A DNA stretch of 64,000 nt, from contig NZ_JNIJ01000035.1 in NCBI RefSeq assembly GCF_000701345.1, forward strand, positions 1 through 64,000, read 5' to 3'. A model generated the notes under the pieces. It did no database searches and was not told where the DNA came from. It was given only the letters and a program-made list of their open reading frames with translations. Below, one piece after another: positions 39,622 through 48,819 of this stretch. Numbering within the stretch: the stretch's first letter is position 1; the number at the start of each line of letters is the position of its first letter. Source of the DNA: Bradyrhizobium sp. URHD0069. GTDB taxonomy: Bacteria; Pseudomonadota; Alphaproteobacteria; Rhizobiales; Xanthobacteraceae. Position numbers and translations under genes: made by a program.

Positions 39622-40769
39622 GGGGAAAAGAGGCCTTTGGGGTTTACGTGCACTGGCCGTTTTGCCTGTCGAAATGCCCGTATTGCGATTTCAACAGCCA
39701 TGTCCGGCACGCCCCAATCGACGAAGAGCGATTCGCCCGCGCGTTCGCCCGCGAGATCGAAACCACCGCCGCGCGCACCCCGGAGCGCGAGGTATCGTCG
39801 ATTTTTCTCGGCGGCGGCACGCCTTCGCTGATGAAGCCGCAAACCGTCGGCGCGATCCTGGATGCGATCGGAAAACACTGGCGCGTCGCGCCCGACGTGG
39901 AAGTCACGCTGGAAGCCAACCCCAGCAGCGTCGAGGCGACGCGGTTCAAGGGCTATCGCGCCGCCGGCGTCAACCGGGTTTCGCTTGGCGTGCAGGCGCT
40001 GGACGACGCATCGTTGAAAGCGCTGGGACGGCTGCATACCGCGCGCGAAGCGCTGGATGCGGTCGCGATCGCGCGTACCGCCTTCGACCGATATTCGTTC
40101 GATCTGATTTACGCCCGTCCCGATCAGACGCCGGAGATGTGGGCCGACGAACTGAAACTCGCGATCTCAGAAGCGGCCGAGCATCTGTCGCTGTATCAAC
40201 TGACGATCGAACCGGAGACGCCGTTCTTCGGCCTGCACGCCGCGGGCAAGCTGAAGACGCCCGATGAGGCGACCGCGCGTGCGCTCTATGACGTCACGCA
40301 GGATGTCTGTGCCCGATATGGATTGCCGGCTTACGAGATTTCCAATCACGCGCGGGCGGGTGCGGAGTGCAAGCATAATCTGGTTTATTGGCGCGGCGAG
40401 GAATATGCCGGAATCGGTCCCGGCGCGCATGGCCGTCTGGATATCGATGGCGTCAGGCATGCGGTCGCCACCGAAAAGCGACCCGAGGCGTGGCTGATGC
40501 GCGTCGAGGCGACCGGCCATGGAGTCATCACCGACGATCGTCTGAACAGCGAAGAGCGCGCCGATGAATTCTTGCTGATGGGGTTGCGGCTCGCGGAGGG
40601 CATCGATCCGCAGCGCTATGCAGCGTTGGCGGGTCGCGCGCTCGACCCCCGCCGCATCGCGCTGCTGCGCGAAGAAGGTGCCATATCGGTCGACGCCTGC
40701 GGTCGGCTGCGTGTCACCCAGGCCGGATTTCCGGTGCTTGACGCCGTGGTGGCCGATTTAGCCGCGTAA
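39570..40769 (+). CDS. hemW: Heme chaperone HemW (radical SAM)
   Basis: 399 residues. The radical SAM motif CLSKCPYCDF is CxxxCxxC, and HNLVYW (in CKHNLVYWRG) is the HemW marker that separates it from coproporphyrinogen dehydrogenase HemN. The only start before the conserved AFGVYVHWPF is TTG 39570, and the first 20 residues are encoded partly by a palindromic repeat, so the true start may differ. Confidence 0.9.
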   Translation: MTSLQKGPSLGPPPQAGGGKEAFGVYVHWPFCLSKCPYCDFNSHVRHAPIDEERFARAFAREIETTAARTPEREVSSIFLGGGTPSLMKPQTVGAILDAIGKHWRVAPDVEVTLEANPSSVEATRFKGYRAAGVNRVSLGVQALDDASLKALGRLHTAREALDAVAIARTAFDRYSFDLIYARPDQTPEMWADELKLAISEAAEHLSLYQLTIEPETPFFGLHAAGKLKTPDEATARALYDVTQDVCARYGLPAYEISNHARAGAECKHNLVYWRGEEYAGIGPGAHGRLDIDGVRHAVATEKRPEAWLMRVEATGHGVITDDRLNSEERADEFLLMGLRLAEGIDPQRYAALAGRALDPRRIALLREEGAISVDACGRLRVTQAGFPVLDAVVADLAA

Positions 40770-40827
40770 GGCACTCGCGTAAGGCACTACTGAGTCGCGC
40801 CGATGAAGGCGGGACCACGTAGGAAGA

Positions 40828-42078
40828 TCACGCGCCAAAACTCTTCGGCGAACCAGCGACCGGCACGCCGCCGCCAGTCCCTACCCGCATGACCGCAAGG
40901 CCGCGCTCGTTGCTGCCGTCGGCGCGGAAGCGGAACAGGCCTTCGATACCGGCAAAGCCGGAGGGATTGGTCAGCACCTCGGGCGAAAAACGTTGCGGGC
41001 CCTGCGTTCTCGCCAGCGCCGCGACAAGCGCCACCGCGTCATAGGCCAAAGTCGCGGTGCGCACCGGATCGCCGCCGAATTTGGCGCGGTAGCGGCCGGA
41101 GAAACCGCGGAAGCCGGATGGATCCGGGGCGGCATAGAGCCCGCCCTGCAACGCGGGGCTTGCGAACACCCGCGGATTGTCCCACAGGCCGGTGCCGAGC
41201 AGCTGGATATTTTTCAAATTGGCCCCCGCTGCGGTCATCGCGTCGGCCACCGCCACCACCGAGTCGCCATCGTCGGCGATGAACAGCGCATCGGCCTGGC
41301 CGAGCGCCTGCGCCACCGTCCGCGCCGCGGTCGCCCGATCGGCACCGTATTTTTCAAACGCGACGACGCGTCCGCCCCTGCGGCCGACCGCCTGCTTGAA
41401 CGCGGCCTCCACCACATTGCCGTAGGCATTTTCGGGCAAAAGCGCCGCGAAAGATCGTTTCCCGGTGCTGGCGGCGTATTCGATGATCCGGTTGACGTCG
41501 GACTCGGGCAGGAAGCTCAGGAGATAGACGCCCCGGCCCGCCACGCTTGAATCGGTCGAGAACGCGATCACGGACACGCCGCGCGTGCGCGTCAGCTGGG
41601 CCGCCGCCGGGACCGACAGCGCGAACAGCGGACCCAGAATAATCTCCGCACCTTCGTCGAGCGCCTGTTGAGTGCCCTGCTGCGCCCCCTGCGGGTTGCC
41701 GGCATCGTCCTTGATCAAAAGCTGGATATTGGGATTCTGGAATTCCGCCAGCGCCATCTCGGCGGCGTTCTTCATCGATTGCGCTGCCACGCCGGCATTG
41801 CCTGCGGCCGACAGCGGCAGGATCAATCCCACCTTGACCTGCCCCGTACCCGCCACCAGCGGCTGCTGCGGCGGCCCCGACGGCTGCGAGCTGAACGGAC
41901 TGGAAAAGGAACTGAGGCTCTGCTGCACCCCGGAGCAAGCCCCAAGCAGGGGCGCACCAAGAATCAGGCCGACCGCCGTCCGCCGTGTAGCCCCCGACGG
42001 CCGAGACGACGGCCGAGGCTCGGGCGGACTTTTGGGCGGAGTGTTGGACAGCTCCTTGGGATTTCGCGGGCCCACCAT
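40828..42078 (-). CDS. LpoA-like penicillin-binding protein activator lipoprotein
   Basis: 416 residues from ATG 42078. A twin-arginine-like RR precedes the lipobox LGAPLLGAC. The remainder is a periplasmic binding-protein fold (VKVGLILPLSAAGNAGVAAQ, GAEIILGPLFALSVPAAAQL), as in LppC/YraM. It is next to rsmI and yraN, the conserved arrangement in many proteobacteria. It likely stimulates class A PBPs from the outer membrane. Confidence 0.85.
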   Translation of the reverse strand: MVGPRNPKELSNTPPKSPPEPRPSSRPSGATRRTAVGLILGAPLLGACSGVQQSLSSFSSPFSSQPSGPPQQPLVAGTGQVKVGLILPLSAAGNAGVAAQSMKNAAEMALAEFQNPNIQLLIKDDAGNPQGAQQGTQQALDEGAEIILGPLFALSVPAAAQLTRTRGVSVIAFSTDSSVAGRGVYLLSFLPESDVNRIIEYAASTGKRSFAALLPENAYGNVVEAAFKQAVGRRGGRVVAFEKYGADRATAARTVAQALGQADALFIADDGDSVVAVADAMTAAGANLKNIQLLGTGLWDNPRVFASPALQGGLYAAPDPSGFRGFSGRYRAKFGGDPVRTATLAYDAVALVAALARTQGPQRFSPEVLTNPSGFAGIEGLFRFRADGSNERGLAVMRVGTGGGVPVAGSPKSFGA

Positions 42079-42304
42079 CACATCTCTTCTCTTGACTGGC
42101 CCGAGACCGGGCCAGGACTTCAACCTCCAAATGATCAGGAGGGGGGAATCAGGCATATTGTCGGCGAATAGTTAACCAAAACAAAAGGATTATGGCGCTG
42201 TGGCGTCGGCGCCGGTTTGCAGGGCCCTCGCCGCTGTGCGGCTCGGCATATGCAAGGCACGCACGGTCGTGGCGCCAGCGTCGTGTTCCCTCTAGATTGG
42301 CATT

Positions 42305-43288
42305 ATGCGCGCAAAAGCTGCTTCGATAAACACATCTGAAGGCCTGACGAGCCCAACGGGGCGCACATTTTCCGTGGGCGGCCATGTCCTGACCGCGCCG
42401 AGGGCGGTTCCAGGGCTGCATCTGGTGGCGACCCCGATCGGCAATCTCGGCGATATCACCCTGCGCGCCCTGGAAACGCTGGCGGGCGTCGACATCATCG
42501 CCTGCGAGGATACCCGCATCACCCGCCGGCTGACCGAGCGCTACGCCATATCAGCGCAGCTCAAGCCCTATCACGAACACAACGCCGCCCTGGCGCGGCC
42601 GAAGATCCTGGAACGGCTGGCGCAGGGCGCTTCGATCGCGCTGGTCTCGGATGCCGGTACGCCCCTGATATCCGATCCCGGCTTCAAGCTGGTGCGCGAG
42701 GTCTGTGCGGCGGGCCATCAAGTAATGGCATTGCCGGGACCTTCCTCGGTATTGACTGCGCTCTCCGTGGCGGCGCTGCCGACCGATCGGTTTTTCTTCG
42801 AAGGGTTTCTGCCTCCCAAAGCGACCGCGCGCCGAACGCGGCTTGCCGAGCTGGCGCGGATCGAGGCGACGCTTGTGATGTTCGAATCCGGAAACCGTGT
42901 GCAGGATACGCTTGCCGATCTCGCCGACATCATGGGCGCGCGCGATGCCGCCATCTGCCGCGAGATGACGAAAATGCATGAAGACATCAGGCGCGCACCG
43001 GTTGCCGAACTGGCGCAAGCCGCCGACGCTCTGGAGACGCGCGGCGAGTTCGTGCTGGTGATCGGCCCGCCGCCAGCGGGCGCGCAGATCATGGCGGCGG
43101 ACGAACTGGACAATCTGCTGCGGAGCGCGCTCCAGCGCGACAGCGTGAAGGATGCGGTGGCGCAAGCGGTCGAACTGTCCGGCCGCCCGCGCCGCGAGAT
43201 CTATGCCCGCGCACTTGAACTCGCCAGGGAAACTAATAAGGAAGCCAACAGGCAGGTCGGCGCGAAAGGTGAACATGGCGAAGACTGA
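42305..43288 (+). CDS. rsmI: 16S rRNA (cytidine-1402-2'-O)-methyltransferase
   Basis: 327 residues of the tetrapyrrole-methylase fold with GLHLVATPIGNLGDITLRAL, CEDTRITRRL and SDAGTPLISDPGF. Divergent from the LpoA-like gene; yraN begins inside its 3' end. Confidence 0.94.
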   Translation: MRAKAASINTSEGLTSPTGRTFSVGGHVLTAPRAVPGLHLVATPIGNLGDITLRALETLAGVDIIACEDTRITRRLTERYAISAQLKPYHEHNAALARPKILERLAQGASIALVSDAGTPLISDPGFKLVREVCAAGHQVMALPGPSSVLTALSVAALPTDRFFFEGFLPPKATARRTRLAELARIEATLVMFESGNRVQDTLADLADIMGARDAAICREMTKMHEDIRRAPVAELAQAADALETRGEFVLVIGPPPAGAQIMAADELDNLLRSALQRDSVKDAVAQAVELSGRPRREIYARALELARETNKEANRQVGAKGEHGED

Positions 43289-43688
43289 CGGTGTCTTACC
43301 GCCTGATAAACTTGCCAAACTCGCTTCGCCCGCGCGCGTCGCGGCGTTTCGAACCGGCCTGTCCGCCGAGAACCGCGCTGCGGCTTATCTGATGGCGAAG
43401 GGTTATCGCATCCTCGCAAAACGGTTTCGTACGCCCTATGGCGAGATCGACATCGTGGCACGGCGGCGCAATCTGCTGGCGTTCATCGAGGTCAAGGCTC
43501 GCGCCAGTATCGATGAGGCCGCCTATGCGGTGACGCCGCGCCAGCAGCAGCGTATAATCGCTGCAGCGCAAGCCTGGCTGATGGCGCATCCCGAACATGC
43601 CGAATTCGAGCTGCGTTTTGACGCGATGCTGATTGCGCCGCGGCGTTTGCCGCGCCATCTGTTAGCGGCATTCGACGCCAGCACCTGA
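43275..43688 (+). CDS. yraN: YraN family protein (UPF0102)
   Basis: 137 residues from ATG 43275, with AAAGGTGA within the rsmI 3' end. PD-(D/E)xK-like nuclease fold: AAYLMAKGYRILAKRFRTPY, GEIDIVARR and LLAFIEVKAR. Function unproven. Confidence 0.9.
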   Translation: MAKTDGVLPPDKLAKLASPARVAAFRTGLSAENRAAAYLMAKGYRILAKRFRTPYGEIDIVARRRNLLAFIEVKARASIDEAAYAVTPRQQQRIIAAAQAWLMAHPEHAEFELRFDAMLIAPRRLPRHLLAAFDAST

Positions 43689-43724
43689 ACGCCATCCCCA
43701 CAGAAAGCAACTCCGGACCCACAG

Positions 43725-44666
43725 ATGAAATTGAATGTCGCCGTCCAGATGGACCCCATCGCGCGCATCAACGTCAACGGCGATTCAACCTTCGCGCTGC
43801 TGCTGGAAGCGCAAAAGCGCGGTCACGGAATCTCCTATTACACGCCAGACAAACTTTCCCTCCGCGGCGATGAGTTGGTCGCCCCGGTTCAGGTCCTCAC
43901 CGTGCGCGACGAGCCCGGCGATCACTTCACGCTGGGTGAGCCGCGGCGCCAACCGCTTGCGGCGTTCGACGTCATCCTGCTGCGGCAGGACCCGCCGTTC
44001 GATCTCGCCTACATCACCTCGACGCATTTGCTCGAGCGGCTGCAACCGAAGACGCTGGTGGTGAACGATCCCGCGAGCGTGCGCAACGCGCCGGAAAAGA
44101 TCTTCGTGATGGATTTTCCGAAATTGATGCCGCCGACACTGATTTCCAGGGATCTTGACGAGATCAACGCGTTCCGCGACGAGCACGGCGCCGTAGTGAT
44201 GAAACCGCTGCACGGCCATGGCGGCGCCGCGGTGTTTCGCATCATGCCGCAGGACATGAACTTCGGTTCGCTGTTCGACATGTTCTCCGTGACGTTCCGC
44301 GAACCTTGGGTGATCCAGCGCTTCCTTCCCGAGGTCAAACACGGCGACAAGCGCATTATCTTGGTGGATGGCGAATTCGCCGGCGCCGTCAACCGCGTGC
44401 CGGCGGCGGATGATTTGCGCTCCAACATGGTTCGCGGCGGCGCCGCGCAGGCCACCGATCTCAGCCCGCGCGAGAAGGAAATCTGCGCGACGCTAGGCCC
44501 GGCGCTCCGCGAGCGCGGACTGTTGTTCGTCGGCATCGACGTCATCGACGGCAATCTCACCGAGATCAACGTGACCTCGCCGACCGGCATTCGCGCCATC
44601 GCGCGGCTCGGCGGGCCCGATGTCGCCGCGAAAATCTGGGACGTGATCGAGAAGAAGCGGGGTTAA
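43725..44666 (+). CDS. gshB: Glutathione synthetase
   Basis: 313 residues, ATP-grasp. VAVQMDPIARINVNGDSTFA at the N-terminus, VMKPLHGHGGAAVFRI in the ATP loop and INVTSPTGIRAIARL at the end. It joins gamma-glutamylcysteine and glycine. Confidence 0.96.
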   Translation: MKLNVAVQMDPIARINVNGDSTFALLLEAQKRGHGISYYTPDKLSLRGDELVAPVQVLTVRDEPGDHFTLGEPRRQPLAAFDVILLRQDPPFDLAYITSTHLLERLQPKTLVVNDPASVRNAPEKIFVMDFPKLMPPTLISRDLDEINAFRDEHGAVVMKPLHGHGGAAVFRIMPQDMNFGSLFDMFSVTFREPWVIQRFLPEVKHGDKRIILVDGEFAGAVNRVPAADDLRSNMVRGGAAQATDLSPREKEICATLGPALRERGLLFVGIDVIDGNLTEINVTSPTGIRAIARLGGPDVAAKIWDVIEKKRG

Positions 44667-45048
44667 ATCCCCCATCCGTCCCCCTAATGTTCATGCGGCG
44701 ATGTGAGATCTGGTTTTTGTCGTCTCGCTATGGACGTTCATAGATCATTCCAAGACCGAAGCCTGCCGGACATGCGCCGATAATTCGCTCGATCCGTTTT
44801 CCCAGACGCTTGCGCTATCTCCCCGCGCCAATGGCGATGACGCTCTGAAACGGTGAATGTCTCTGGTGCCTGCCGGGTACGGCCGGCTGGTCAGCCCTCG
44901 GACGCTCAATTTTCGCTCTCGGGCTCCTTCTGATCAATTTCGCTCAGGCGCCGGTTTCAGCCCGCAACCGCCAAATTGCAGCCGCAAACCACCACGACTT
45001 GTCACCCTACCGCCATGCTCGGCGCAGCGAGAGCGGGACCATTCAGCC
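44667..45048. other. Region upstream of PAP2 gene
   Basis: No independent gene. The downstream PAP2 frame stays open back to 44857, but that stretch is proline/arginine-rich and lacks conservation features, so I treat it as leader. Confidence 0.35.
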
Positions 45049-45819
45049 GTGACAGATTTCCTGGCCGGACTAGACGTGTCGATCTTCCGCGCCTTGAACG
45101 ATTTTTGCGGCTGGAATCCCACCTTCGATCGCATCGTTGTTCACCTGGAGGTCATCAGGGGCTCGCTCTTCATGGGGATCGTTGGCGGGTTATGGTATTG
45201 GGCCGACGACGAGATGCCGCGGCGGCGGGAAACGCTCCTCACCATGATCCCAGCGGTGGCGGTGGCGCTGGTCGTCAATCGCGTCATTTCCATGCTGCTG
45301 CCGTTTCGCACTCGGCCGATGTACAGCATCGGCGCCAACGCGCCGAGCTTCGAATGGCACGCGGACCTCGAGAACTGGAGCAGTTTCCCGAGCGACAACG
45401 CAACCTATCTGTTTACGATCGCCGCCAGTTTCTGGCTGATATCGCGGTGGGGAGGCTTGGCCTTCGGCGTCTTTGCCGCGTTCGCGACGCTGGGGCGGGT
45501 CTATCTCGGTATCCACTATCCCAGCGACATCCTTGTCGGCGCGCTGATCGGCATCGCCACTTCGCTTGTGGTCAACCGTGAACCCGTCAGAAGGCTGATA
45601 GCGGCGCCGATCCTCGCTCTCGAGCCGCGCTATCCGGCCTATTTCTACGGTCTGTTCTTTATCGCGCTCGCCGAACTGTCGGGAACATTCCCGGCTACCC
45701 GGCGCATCGCGGTCGCCATCGTCCATTTCATCACCGGGTACAGCAGGCAGCGGATCAGATCCGCTGCATCGGCGGGACGATCCGCCGGACCTCGGACCCA
45801 CCCAATCTCGTTCCCTTAA
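45049..45819 (+). CDS. PAP2-family membrane phosphatase
   Basis: 256 residues from GTG 45049 (VTDFLAGLDVSIFRALNDF); an ATG at 44857 is possible. About six membrane helices. PAP2 motif 3 (RVYLGIHYPSD) is intact. Motif 2 reads SFPSDNAT, so the usual His of PSGH/PSDH is Asn. This may lower activity or be a lineage variant. Related enzymes dephosphorylate undecaprenyl pyrophosphate or lipids. Confidence 0.8.
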   Translation: MTDFLAGLDVSIFRALNDFCGWNPTFDRIVVHLEVIRGSLFMGIVGGLWYWADDEMPRRRETLLTMIPAVAVALVVNRVISMLLPFRTRPMYSIGANAPSFEWHADLENWSSFPSDNATYLFTIAASFWLISRWGGLAFGVFAAFATLGRVYLGIHYPSDILVGALIGIATSLVVNREPVRRLIAAPILALEPRYPAYFYGLFFIALAELSGTFPATRRIAVAIVHFITGYSRQRIRSAASAGRSAGPRTHPISFP

Positions 45820-45873
45820 TGTTTTTGCCCTCATCTGTGCTTTCCGCTACCTTTGATTGCGCCAGAGGGGCAG

Positions 45874-45979
45874 CATGGTACAGCGGGTTTCGACGGTAGC
45901 CTTTGAGGGGATCGAAGCCCGCGCGGTCGACGTGCAGGTGCAGGTCGCGCCCGGCCTGCCGGCTTTCGCCCTCGTTGGG
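45874..45979 (+). pseudogene. comM: comM 5' fragment (disrupted by insertion)
   Basis: ATG 45874 follows GAGGGGC. The reading frame MVQRVSTVAFEGIEARAVDV then VQVAPGLPAFALVG is the N-terminus of ComM/YifB, the Mg-chelatase-like branch-migration helicase of natural transformation. After VG it passes into foreign sequence and stops within 16 codons. The continuation (IVGLPDKAVSEARERV) is at 53728. Confidence 0.93.
45968..45979 (+). other. attL-side junction in comM
   Basis: GCCCTCGTTGGG here and GCCATCGTCGGA at 53728-53739 are the matching ends; the shared GCC, TCGT and GG limit the crossover to this dozen bases. The exact core dinucleotide cannot be fixed without the empty site. Confidence 0.6.
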
Positions 45980-46114
45980 TGTCAATGCCAAAACTCTCAG
46001 CCCCACAGCTTGGCTGAGGCTGCATCGTAAAACCGGACTTGCAGGGCCTTTTTCTCTCCGCCTCCGGGGCCTCTCTCGTGGGCGAGTGCCGTGGCTGGAT
46101 ACGGACCCGAGCGG

Positions 46115-46882
46115 TCAAAAGCGCTGAGAGTACTGCATACAAATCCGCTGGATCATCGTTTCGTAATGCAAGGGGTCGCCTAACGCGAGGCTCGGAGGGA
46201 CCGGCGAGATGCGCGTAGCCTGCCGCTGGACCGGAAGGATGCCAGGGTTCGGATGAACAACGATGTTATCGTGCTCAACGACCGTCACCCCAAGCGCCTC
46301 AAGGCCCGGTGGGTCATTAAGAGAGTTGCGTAGGTGAATTGCGCGGAAGAGTGCGACCGACCGCTCAGCCAAGGCTCTCGCCGCTGCCACGGATGGCGCG
46401 TGTTCGGTCAGGTCGTCCTCTCTCCGCAAAGGCGAATAGAAGTATTGCGCCGCGTTTACCACGAGGAATGCCGCTGCGACTGTTCTGTTGTCGTACTGAT
46501 GAGCGTAGCCGTGGAACGCCTGAAAGTCGCGTAAGCGGTTCCGCCGCGCCTTGCCGTGCTCGGTGAAGATGCCCTTCAACTCAATCGCGATCTGAATCAT
46601 GACGGGAGTATCAAACCTTATTGGTGCTCCCTGCTCGGGCGGGACGGGTGCTCCCGCGCAAGTTCCAATGGCGATATCAATGACCCAATCGGCGTGGCCA
46701 ACCTGCTGATGGTGCCTTAGCTTGGTCACTACCTCTCCACGGGCGGCTTTGGCTCCGAGACTTGGACACTGCATGACAAGATCCCTGATAATGATCAGGG
46801 ATTGAAAGTCACTGTGCTTTGACGACCTTGGGTGATACCCATCAACGTCGAGATAGGCGGCAAGCGCGGCTTCGATTGGCAA
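46115..46882 (-). CDS. Probable type II restriction endonuclease
   Basis: 255 residues if started at TTG 46882, five bases past the methyltransferase stop and with AAAGAG upstream; a TTG at 46951 is the alternative. DWVIDIAIG followed by MIQIAIELKG resembles a PD-(D/E)xK nuclease core (D...E-x-K). The tight pairing with a DNA methyltransferase supports a restriction role. No known specificity can be read from it. Confidence 0.6.
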   Translation of the reverse strand: MPIEAALAAYLDVDGYHPRSSKHSDFQSLIIIRDLVMQCPSLGAKAARGEVVTKLRHHQQVGHADWVIDIAIGTCAGAPVPPEQGAPIRFDTPVMIQIAIELKGIFTEHGKARRNRLRDFQAFHGYAHQYDNRTVAAAFLVVNAAQYFYSPLRREDDLTEHAPSVAAARALAERSVALFRAIHLRNSLNDPPGLEALGVTVVEHDNIVVHPNPGILPVQRQATRISPVPPSLALGDPLHYETMIQRICMQYSQRF

Positions 46883-46886
46883 TGTG

Positions 46887-47984
46887 CTATCTCTTTGACT
46901 TACGGGCAGGTTGCTTGGCGTCAATCTCCAACGAGATATCGGGCGCTCCAAACGCTGACGGCGACTTTTGAGCAGCCTTCATGAGCTTCTGAGCCATATC
47001 GAAGTACTTCGGCTCAATCTCGTTGCATATCGAGTTACGTCCAGCCGCCATGGCCGCAAGTCCGGTGGTCCCGGTGCCTGCGAAGGGATCGAGCACGGTA
47101 TCTCCTGCGAACGAAAACATGCGGATGAGGCGGTCAGCGAGCGAGAGGGGGTAAGGAGCAGGGTGTCCGGTGCGGGTCGAAGCGCCGCGAATGTCAGTCC
47201 ACATAGATTTGTACCATTGACGCATTTCTTCTCGCGTATGCATCGAGAGGGCTTTCTTGAGCGGAGAGACTGAGCGGTATGCGCCCGGCTTCCGAAGAAA
47301 CAGAACGTACTCGACATCGTTCTTGATCACAGCGCCCGGCTGGTAAGGTTTTCCATAGAACCCAGCGCCGTTGCCCTCCGCTTCCGTCACCCCGTTGGTG
47401 ACTTTGTGCCACAGTATGGGCGTCAAGCAGTCCAACCCTATCGACCGCGCTCTCGACTGAATGTCAGCGTGAAGGGGCATGACCCTATGCCGCCCATCGC
47501 GTTTGCGGGGAATGCACACGTCCCCTACCACGCAACAAATCCGACCGCCCTCAACGAGAACTCGTTCGCATTGACGCCAAACCTTGTCGAGCTCACCAAG
47601 GAACTCTTCGTACTCGGTAACGTGGCCTAACTGCTCTTCCCGGTCCTCGTACTTCTTCAAGGTCCAGTAGGGCGGCGACGTAACGACCAACGCCACGGCT
47701 TGGTCCTCTATCCACGAAAGGTCCCGTGCATCGCCTAAGTGCAACTTGTGGCTGGTGGCGTTGAAAGGGGACGGCCACACGGTTGCCCGATAGTACTCGT
47801 TCGCCTTCTGAAGCGCCGCCAAGCTCTCTGACGTGTTGTCCGTGGACGGGATGAAAGGAACCGCCGCGATACGCTGCGCACCGCTTGGGCGCTTCAGGCT
47901 ATGGGCAGGACTTACGGTCTTCCGGGCGAGAGGGCGCGAAGGGGCGTCGCGAAGTGCTTTCCGCGAGCCGGTGCTGGGAGCCAT
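46887..47984 (-). CDS. DNA methyltransferase, TSPPYW type (beta class)
   Basis: 365 residues from ATG 47984, preceded by AAGGA. Catalytic motif IV is VVTSPPYWTLKKYE near 100 and SAM motif I is VLDPFAGTGTTGLAAM near the C-terminus, so the order is that of beta-class amino-methyltransferases. SPPYW is usual for N4-cytosine enzymes. It should protect against the adjacent nuclease. Confidence 0.88.
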   Translation of the reverse strand: MAPSTGSRKALRDAPSRPLARKTVSPAHSLKRPSGAQRIAAVPFIPSTDNTSESLAALQKANEYYRATVWPSPFNATSHKLHLGDARDLSWIEDQAVALVVTSPPYWTLKKYEDREEQLGHVTEYEEFLGELDKVWRQCERVLVEGGRICCVVGDVCIPRKRDGRHRVMPLHADIQSRARSIGLDCLTPILWHKVTNGVTEAEGNGAGFYGKPYQPGAVIKNDVEYVLFLRKPGAYRSVSPLKKALSMHTREEMRQWYKSMWTDIRGASTRTGHPAPYPLSLADRLIRMFSFAGDTVLDPFAGTGTTGLAAMAAGRNSICNEIEPKYFDMAQKLMKAAQKSPSAFGAPDISLEIDAKQPARKSKR

Positions 47985-48146
47985 TGCACATTCCTTGGGG
48001 CCAGACCGATGCAGGGCGCTGGCCAAATCAGTGAATCTCGAATCATTATGAGGGCCAATTCCTAACATTCTTCAAGAGGGACATTGTGTCCTGCACAGTT
48101 TGGATTGGTCAGCCTGCTCAGTGACTATGAAGCGTCTCGGTCCTGC

Positions 48147-48210
48147 TGCCTCGATAGGGTGTACCTCCGCGAGACAGGGCGGTGAGACAAAAATACTGCC
48201 TCAATAGGGT
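48147..48210 (+). repeat. Pair of 14-bp direct repeats upstream of resolvase
   Basis: TGCCTCGATAGGGT (48147-48160) and TGCCTCAATAGGGT (48197-48210) are 50 bp apart, each followed by a GAGACAG/GAGACAA word. GAGACA also occurs at 48171, 48184, 48227 and 48259. They could be resolvase binding sites. Confidence 0.7.
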
Positions 48211-48242
48211 TGACTTTAGATTTGTGAGACAGTATTGTCTCA
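48210..48242 (+). promoter_or_regulatory. Resolvase promoter with palindromic operator
   Basis: TTGACT (48210-48215), a 17-base spacer and TATTGT (48233-48238) form a good sigma-70-type promoter. A perfect palindrome TGAGACAGTATTGTCTCA (48225-48242; 7-bp arms, 4-base centre) covers the -10 box, as expected for self-repression. Confidence 0.65.
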
Positions 48243-48276
48243 TGGTCTAGAACCTAGCGAGACAGGAGCCTGTGAG

Positions 48277-48819
48277 ATGACCGTTATCGGCTATGCCCGA
48301 GTGAGCACGACCGACCAGAACCTTGAAGTGCAGGAGAGCGCCTTGCGCGCGGCGCGCTGCGACCTGATCCGCTCAGAGAAACGCAGCGGCACTACGACCG
48401 CAGGACGTGAGGAGCTTCGCACCGTCCTAGACTTCCTCCGCAGCGGTGACGTGCTCATGGTGACGCGCATCGACCGCCTCGCTCGGAGCATTGGCGACCT
48501 TCAGGATATCGTCAGGGCCGTGAAGGCCAAGGGCGCAAGCCTCAAGGCAACTGAGCAACCGATTGATACCAGCACAGCGGCGGGCAAGTGCTTCCTCGAC
48601 ATGCTCGGGGTGTTCGCGGAGTTCGAGACTAACCTGAGAAAGGAACGCCAGCTTGAAGGGATAGCCGACGCAAAGGCGCGAGGGGTGTACCGGGGCCGCA
48701 AAGCCTCCATTGACCCCGAAAAGGTCAAGGCGATGAAGGCCGAAGGCATGGGGCCCTCTGCAATCGCTAAGGCTCTCAAGATCGGCCGCGCTTCCGTCTA
48801 TCGCGCTCTTGAAGGCTGA
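48277..48819 (+). CDS. Small serine resolvase/invertase
   Basis: 180 residues; ATG 48277 follows AGGAG. The catalytic serine is in IGYARVSTTDQNLEVQ, the arginines in SEKRSG and RIDRLARS, and the C-terminal HTH is GMGPSAIAKALKIGRASVYR. It may resolve, invert or regulate within the island, distinct from the large integrase at the right end. Its last 13 codons are duplicated at 49906. Confidence 0.9.
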   Translation: MTVIGYARVSTTDQNLEVQESALRAARCDLIRSEKRSGTTTAGREELRTVLDFLRSGDVLMVTRIDRLARSIGDLQDIVRAVKAKGASLKATEQPIDTSTAAGKCFLDMLGVFAEFETNLRKERQLEGIADAKARGVYRGRKASIDPEKVKAMKAEGMGPSAIAKALKIGRASVYRALEG

